The notes beneath the pieces are model-generated. The model did not search any database. It was given only the letters and a program-made list of their open reading frames with translations, and had not been told where the DNA came from. Made by a program: the position numbers and the translations under genes. Below, piece after piece: positions 14,670 to 15,163 of a stretch of 15,163 bases of DNA; the first letter of the stretch is position 1; every line of letters begins with the position of its first letter. The stretch comes from an uncultured Sphingomonadaceae bacterium. GTDB taxonomy: Bacteria > Pseudomonadota > Alphaproteobacteria > Sphingomonadales > Sphingomonadaceae. The stretch covers positions 1 to 15,163 of the forward strand of contig CALKXX010000101.1 in NCBI GenBank assembly GCA_938003725.1, given 5' to 3'.

Positions 14670-15158
14670 ACTTTCCGGCGAATTGCAGCCATCGCGCCGC
14701 GCCACATCGCTTCGATCAAGTTGCGCCAATCTCTTGAGAAGCTCCGCATTATTAGGTTTTTTGATCGTCCCGACATATTTACCGCCGCGCAGGATGGGGC
14801 GGTAGCGATCTTGCAATATCCGCCGAAAATCCGGTTCGAGTGTGACCTTTCGCGGCGGTGCCTTTGATATCGCCTGTGAAGTTCCCATGATGGCGTCCCA
14901 GACCGCGACAAACCCCCCTGCCCCCGGCTTGCGGCGCAGCCGATAGGCGCTCTCCCGACTCATCCCCACAAAGGCCGCCGCCACGCGCACCGACCGCGTC
15001 TCCGCCAATACGCCGATAAACTCCGCCTGCCGCAGCGGCGTCCACCCATCCTTCCGCGCGCGCAGCGGGACCGGCGTGAAGGCGGGCAAGCGGGAGATCG
15101 GGTGATGTCTAGTTTTGCTGGGGCGTTTTGCGGGCCGGGGATTTGGAGTGTCTGTCAT
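14658..15158 (-). CDS. Small HTH-like protein of a sphingomonad-type family
   Basis: 166 residues, basic, no signal peptide. After a Pro/Lys/Arg-rich N-terminus, residues 42-77 (RQAEFIGVLAETRSV, then VGMSRESAYRLRRK) look like a helix-turn-helix in which SRESAYRLR is the recognition helix. The C-terminal half has a conserved-looking RKVTLEPDFRR and RPILRGGKYVGTIKKP segment. I recall similar unnamed proteins from sphingomonads, often annotated as hypothetical. DNA binding is an inference from the HTH pattern. The last 150 bases of the window (5' end of this gene) are visibly richer in GC than the rest. Its ATG at 15158 is five bases from the window end, so upstream signals cannot be seen. Confidence 0.75.
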   Translation of the reverse strand: MTDTPNPRPAKRPSKTRHHPISRLPAFTPVPLRARKDGWTPLRQAEFIGVLAETRSVRVAAAFVGMSRESAYRLRRKPGAGGFVAVWDAIMGTSQAISKAPPRKVTLEPDFRRILQDRYRPILRGGKYVGTIKKPNNAELLKRLAQLDRSDVARRDGCNSPESHGK

Positions 15159-15163
15159 GGGAC

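Noticed and set aside
1..15163. Mobile element, CRISPR array, toxin-antitoxin or defence island
   Set aside because: No transposase, integrase, regularly spaced repeat, or defence-type domain was seen; all genes look chromosomal.

Overview
The window reads as chromosomal DNA of a moderate-GC alphaproteobacterium, most likely a sphingomonad (Sphingorhabdus, Parasphingorhabdus or a close relative). The basis is protein-level family resemblance: a DUF3297 protein, a small HTH-like protein of a type I associate with Sphingomonadales, and the S41-lipoprotein and lipoprotein families. No database search was possible. I see no insertion sequence, integrase, CRISPR array, tRNA or rRNA. Genes are tightly packed, and no stretch over 300 bases lacks a gene.

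Layout. (1) 1-2129, plus strand: the 3' two thirds of typA/bipA (5' end outside the window), a DUF805 membrane protein and a DUF3297 protein. (2) 2142-4125, plus strand: an overlapping set of a small four-helix membrane protein, a short-chain dehydrogenase and a crotonase-family protein. (3) 4138-6613, minus strand: a tight set of KAS III-like synthase, GFA-family zinc protein and HSL-type esterase, transcribed toward set 2. (4) 6731-7429, plus: uracil-DNA glycosylase. (5) 7431-8785, minus: a membrane-anchored alpha/beta hydrolase followed by a small CxxC protein of unnamed family. (6) 8871-9077, minus: a cold-shock protein with a clear intrinsic terminator. (7) 9322-12629, plus: an unnamed lipoprotein, a DoxX-type membrane protein, an S41 peptidase lipoprotein and a divergent globin. 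(8) 12626-14512, minus: a coupled operon of a BKACE (DUF849) enzyme, a hotdog thioesterase-like protein and a GNAT acetyltransferase. (9) 14658-15158, minus: a small HTH-like protein, with a degenerate alphaproteobacterial intergenic repeat beyond its stop.

Functionally the most coherent theme is acyl-CoA and acyl-chain chemistry. The SDR, crotonase and KAS III genes lie in two facing gene sets, and the BKACE-thioesterase-GNAT operon is a second, separate CoA-linked unit. The BKACE protein keeps its zinc ligands but lacks an Arg and an Asp expected in its active site, so it is the best candidate for new chemistry here. I did not find an obvious novel defence or mobile system.
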